A stretch of 64,000 nucleotides of DNA from Bauldia sp. (lineage in GTDB: Bacteria > Pseudomonadota > Alphaproteobacteria > Rhizobiales > Kaistiaceae): positions 62,001-126,000 of the forward strand of contig JAHCJY010000006.1 in assembly GCA_026126065.1 (NCBI GenBank). Direction: 5' to 3'. Within the stretch, counting starts at the first letter, position 1; the number at the start of each line of letters is the position of its first letter. This document shows positions 62,381-64,000 of this stretch, in pieces. The notes under the pieces were generated by a model. That model ran no database searches, was not told where the DNA came from, and worked only from the letters and a program-made list of their open reading frames with translations. The position numbers were made by a program, and so were the translations under genes.

Positions 62381-63276
62381 TGGCCGACATCCCGACCTTC
62401 GCGCTCCCGCAGTCCTTCCTCGCGCTCGACCGCCCGGCATCGGCCGCATCCATTGCGGTCGCCGGCATCCCGTTCGACATCGGCACGACCAACCGGAGCG
62501 GCGCCCGCTTCGGTCCGGCGGCGATCCGCGCGGCGAGCCGGATGCTGGTCGATGGCGACCACCCGCACTGGTGGGTCGATCCGCGCACGCTGCCGGTGGC
62601 GGATGTCGGCGACTTCGCCATCGCGCTCGGCGACATCCCCGCGAGCCTCGCGCTCATCGAGGCGCAGGCATCGCGCCACGCCCATCTCGTGACGCTCGGC
62701 GGCGAGCACGGCATCACGCTGCCGCTCCTTCGGGCGGCAGTGAAGCGGCGCGGCGGTACGCCGCTCGCGCTCGTCCATTTCGATGCCCATGTCGACACCT
62801 GGCCGGACAATTTCGGCCAGCGCTATGCTCATGGTTCGGTGTTCTTCCACGCCATCGAGGAGCGGCTGGTCGATCCCATCAGGACCATCCAGGTCGGGAT
62901 ACGCTCCCCGGTGCAGCGCGAGGTCCATGACTGGACGGTGGGGCAGGGCGTGACGATCGTGACGGCGCAGGACGTGCACGAGCAGGGCATCGCCGCCGTC
63001 GCCGCGCGGATCACCGCCGTCGTCGGCGACGCGGAAGCGTACCTCTCGTTCGACATCGACGCGCTCGATCCGGCCTTCGCGCCCGGAACGGGCACGCCTG
63101 AGATCGGCGGCCTCGCGTCCTGGCAGGCCCAGGCGATCCTGCGCCGGCTGGGCGGCGTTCGCTTCTGCGGGATGGATGTCGTGGAAGTTGCGCCAGCCTA
63201 CGACGTCGCCGAGATCACCGCGCTCGCGGCAGCGACGATGGCCTGGGAATACCTGGCGCTGGTCGGCCGCGGCTGA
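62380..63276 (+). CDS. speB: Agmatinase (ureohydrolase family)
   Basis: This 298-residue enzyme starts at ATG 62380, sharing one base with the decarboxylase stop. The binuclear manganese ligands of the arginase fold are all present: His110 (LGGEH), Asp135, His137 and Asp139 (FDAHVD), and Asp225 and Asp227 (SFDIDALDP). It hydrolyses agmatine to putrescine and urea. Length and motifs fit SpeB rather than arginase, and the partner arginine decarboxylase upstream supports this. A hairpin at 63356-63385 follows. Confidence 0.93.
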   Translation: MADIPTFALPQSFLALDRPASAASIAVAGIPFDIGTTNRSGARFGPAAIRAASRMLVDGDHPHWWVDPRTLPVADVGDFAIALGDIPASLALIEAQASRHAHLVTLGGEHGITLPLLRAAVKRRGGTPLALVHFDAHVDTWPDNFGQRYAHGSVFFHAIEERLVDPIRTIQVGIRSPVQREVHDWTVGQGVTIVTAQDVHEQGIAAVAARITAVVGDAEAYLSFDIDALDPAFAPGTGTPEIGGLASWQAQAILRRLGGVRFCGMDVVEVAPAYDVAEITALAAATMAWEYLALVGRG

Positions 63277-63355
63277 ATGGAGGGGCGGCACGCCGGTGCT
63301 GGGGTACCGACGTGCCGCGGGCGACCGGCTCATAGGGAGAGCGAACCGGCCGGCT

Positions 63356-63385
63356 GTTTCCCCGCCTTCGGGAGTGCGGGGAAAC
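63356..63385. terminator. Hairpin between convergent genes
   Basis: A perfect 10-base-pair stem (63356-63365 with 63376-63385) has a ten-base loop, between agmatinase and the edge gene. The TTT and AAA at the stem ends give a partial U tract on both strands, so a bidirectional terminator is likely. Confidence 0.55.
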
Positions 63386-63408
63386 GGGGGATGCGACGGG
63401 CCGTCCCG

Positions 63409-63999
63409 TCACGAAAGGGCGCCGACCGCGGCCGCCTGTGGGGGCCGCGGGGCAAAGGCAAGCCGGATCGCCCGGCTGATGGCGGTGGGCACCACCGCCA
63501 CGGGGTCGTCCTCGTCCACGATGGCCACCGTGACCGACAGACCGCTCACCCGCGTCTCGGCGAGGCGGGCTGCAATCGTTCTCGCATTGGCGGCCATTCG
63601 GCTTCGCTTGCCGCGGGTGCCCCACTCGTCGCCGCCCGCAAGGAGCAGCAACTGGCGCGGGGACAGGCTCGCGAGCCGGTCGCGGAGGGTATCGGCATCG
63701 ATTGGGGGCTGGCCGCCCGGCCACACTGCGGGGTTCGCCGCCACGGTCACGGCGAACGTCCCGGGCGATGCGACCAGCACCTCCACCGCAAACCGGCCGG
63801 CGGCTCCGAAGCCGATCGCGCCGACGCGCGTGCGGTCGACCGGCAGACGACCGCCGATCTCGACCTCGATGGCCGCGGCGATGGCCGCCGCGAGGGCCTC
63901 GCCGCTCGGTCCGCGGGTCTCGCCCGCCCACGACAGCGCGAAGCCGTCCGCGTCATCGAGTGCGATCGCCGCCACAATTCCGGGCTCCGTCGGGCTGCC
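63409..63999 (-). CDS. Esterase-like alpha/beta-fold protein, 5' truncated by window edge
   Basis: The frame is open to the window end, so only the C-terminal 196 residues are seen. PVDRTRVGAIGFGAAGRFAVEVLVAS, then TVAANPAVWPGG, follow the pattern of putative esterases of the IroE/Fes type. There the elbow reads GHSxGG and a PSxWW motif follows. Here the elbow is GFGAAG with no Ser, so this copy is probably inactive as a serine hydrolase. A GTG at 63975 could be read as a start but leaves out part of the fold. LLLAGGDEWGTRGKRSRMAANA matches the region between the acid and the His. Confidence 0.55.
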   Translation of the reverse strand, partial: GSPTEPGIVAAIALDDADGFALSWAGETRGPSGEALAAAIAAAIEVEIGGRLPVDRTRVGAIGFGAAGRFAVEVLVASPGTFAVTVAANPAVWPGGQPPIDADTLRDRLASLSPRQLLLLAGGDEWGTRGKRSRMAANARTIAARLAETRVSGLSVTVAIVDEDDPVAVVPTAISRAIRLAFAPRPPQAAAVGALS

Positions 64000-64000
64000 G

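Overview
The window is about 64 kb of high-GC, gene-dense chromosome from an alphaproteobacterium. Gene content points to Hyphomicrobiales or a near relative: DUF1254/DUF1214 pair, PQQ-linked ABC-type genes, MoxR/vWA genes, and a ribbon-helix-helix/SPFH cassette. No rRNA, tRNA, prophage or CRISPR array was seen. The only complete mobile element is an IS30-family insertion sequence.

0-16 kb: a truncated DUF6644 membrane protein, a lipase-like protein and a MoxR ATPase come first. Next is a quinoprotein cluster (PQQ dehydrogenase, XoxJ-like binding protein, cytochrome c). It runs directly into a membrane protein and a 1462-residue double-vWA fusion, so the gene set resembles the mxaFJG...RSACKLD methanol oxidation region. 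A remnant zinc-ribbon gene, a 3-methyladenine DNA glycosylase, an outer-membrane protein and an MscS channel follow.

16-30 kb: alpha-glucan genes (an in-frame MalQ-GlgE fusion, then GlgX), a nitrate/sulfonate-type ABC transporter, and a partial PQQ-associated ABC set. That set has a binding protein, a beta-propeller protein and a divergent ATPase that has lost all its catalytic motifs; its permease is absent. A CNNM/CorC-type protein ends the segment.

30-43 kb: prmB, then a six-gene minus-strand operon. It contains OleA-, OleC- and OleD-like genes, with the OleD-like enzyme fused to a metallo-beta-lactamase domain, plus a sulfotransferase and DUF1254/DUF1214 proteins. I see no OleB, and this is the best candidate for an undescribed pathway. 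It is followed by an OmpR-type two-component system, a divergent EF-hand protein, and an SPFH/ribbon-helix-helix pair with a palindromic operator-like site.

43-64 kb: a SitABCD-type manganese transporter with a Fur/Mur-like site, a phytase-like secreted protein, and a DprE1-like oxidase opposite an operon for polyprenyl-linked sugar metabolism (HAD-UbiA fusion, membrane glycosyltransferase-like protein, small EamA protein, epimerase, aminotransferase). A duplicated fragment of the aminotransferase gene and a palindromic repeat pair lie nearby. The end holds an orphan methyltransferase-like gene, the IS30 element inserted in a second palindromic repeat pair, a PcaL-type fusion, a pyruvoyl arginine decarboxylase/agmatinase pair making putrescine, and a truncated esterase-like gene.
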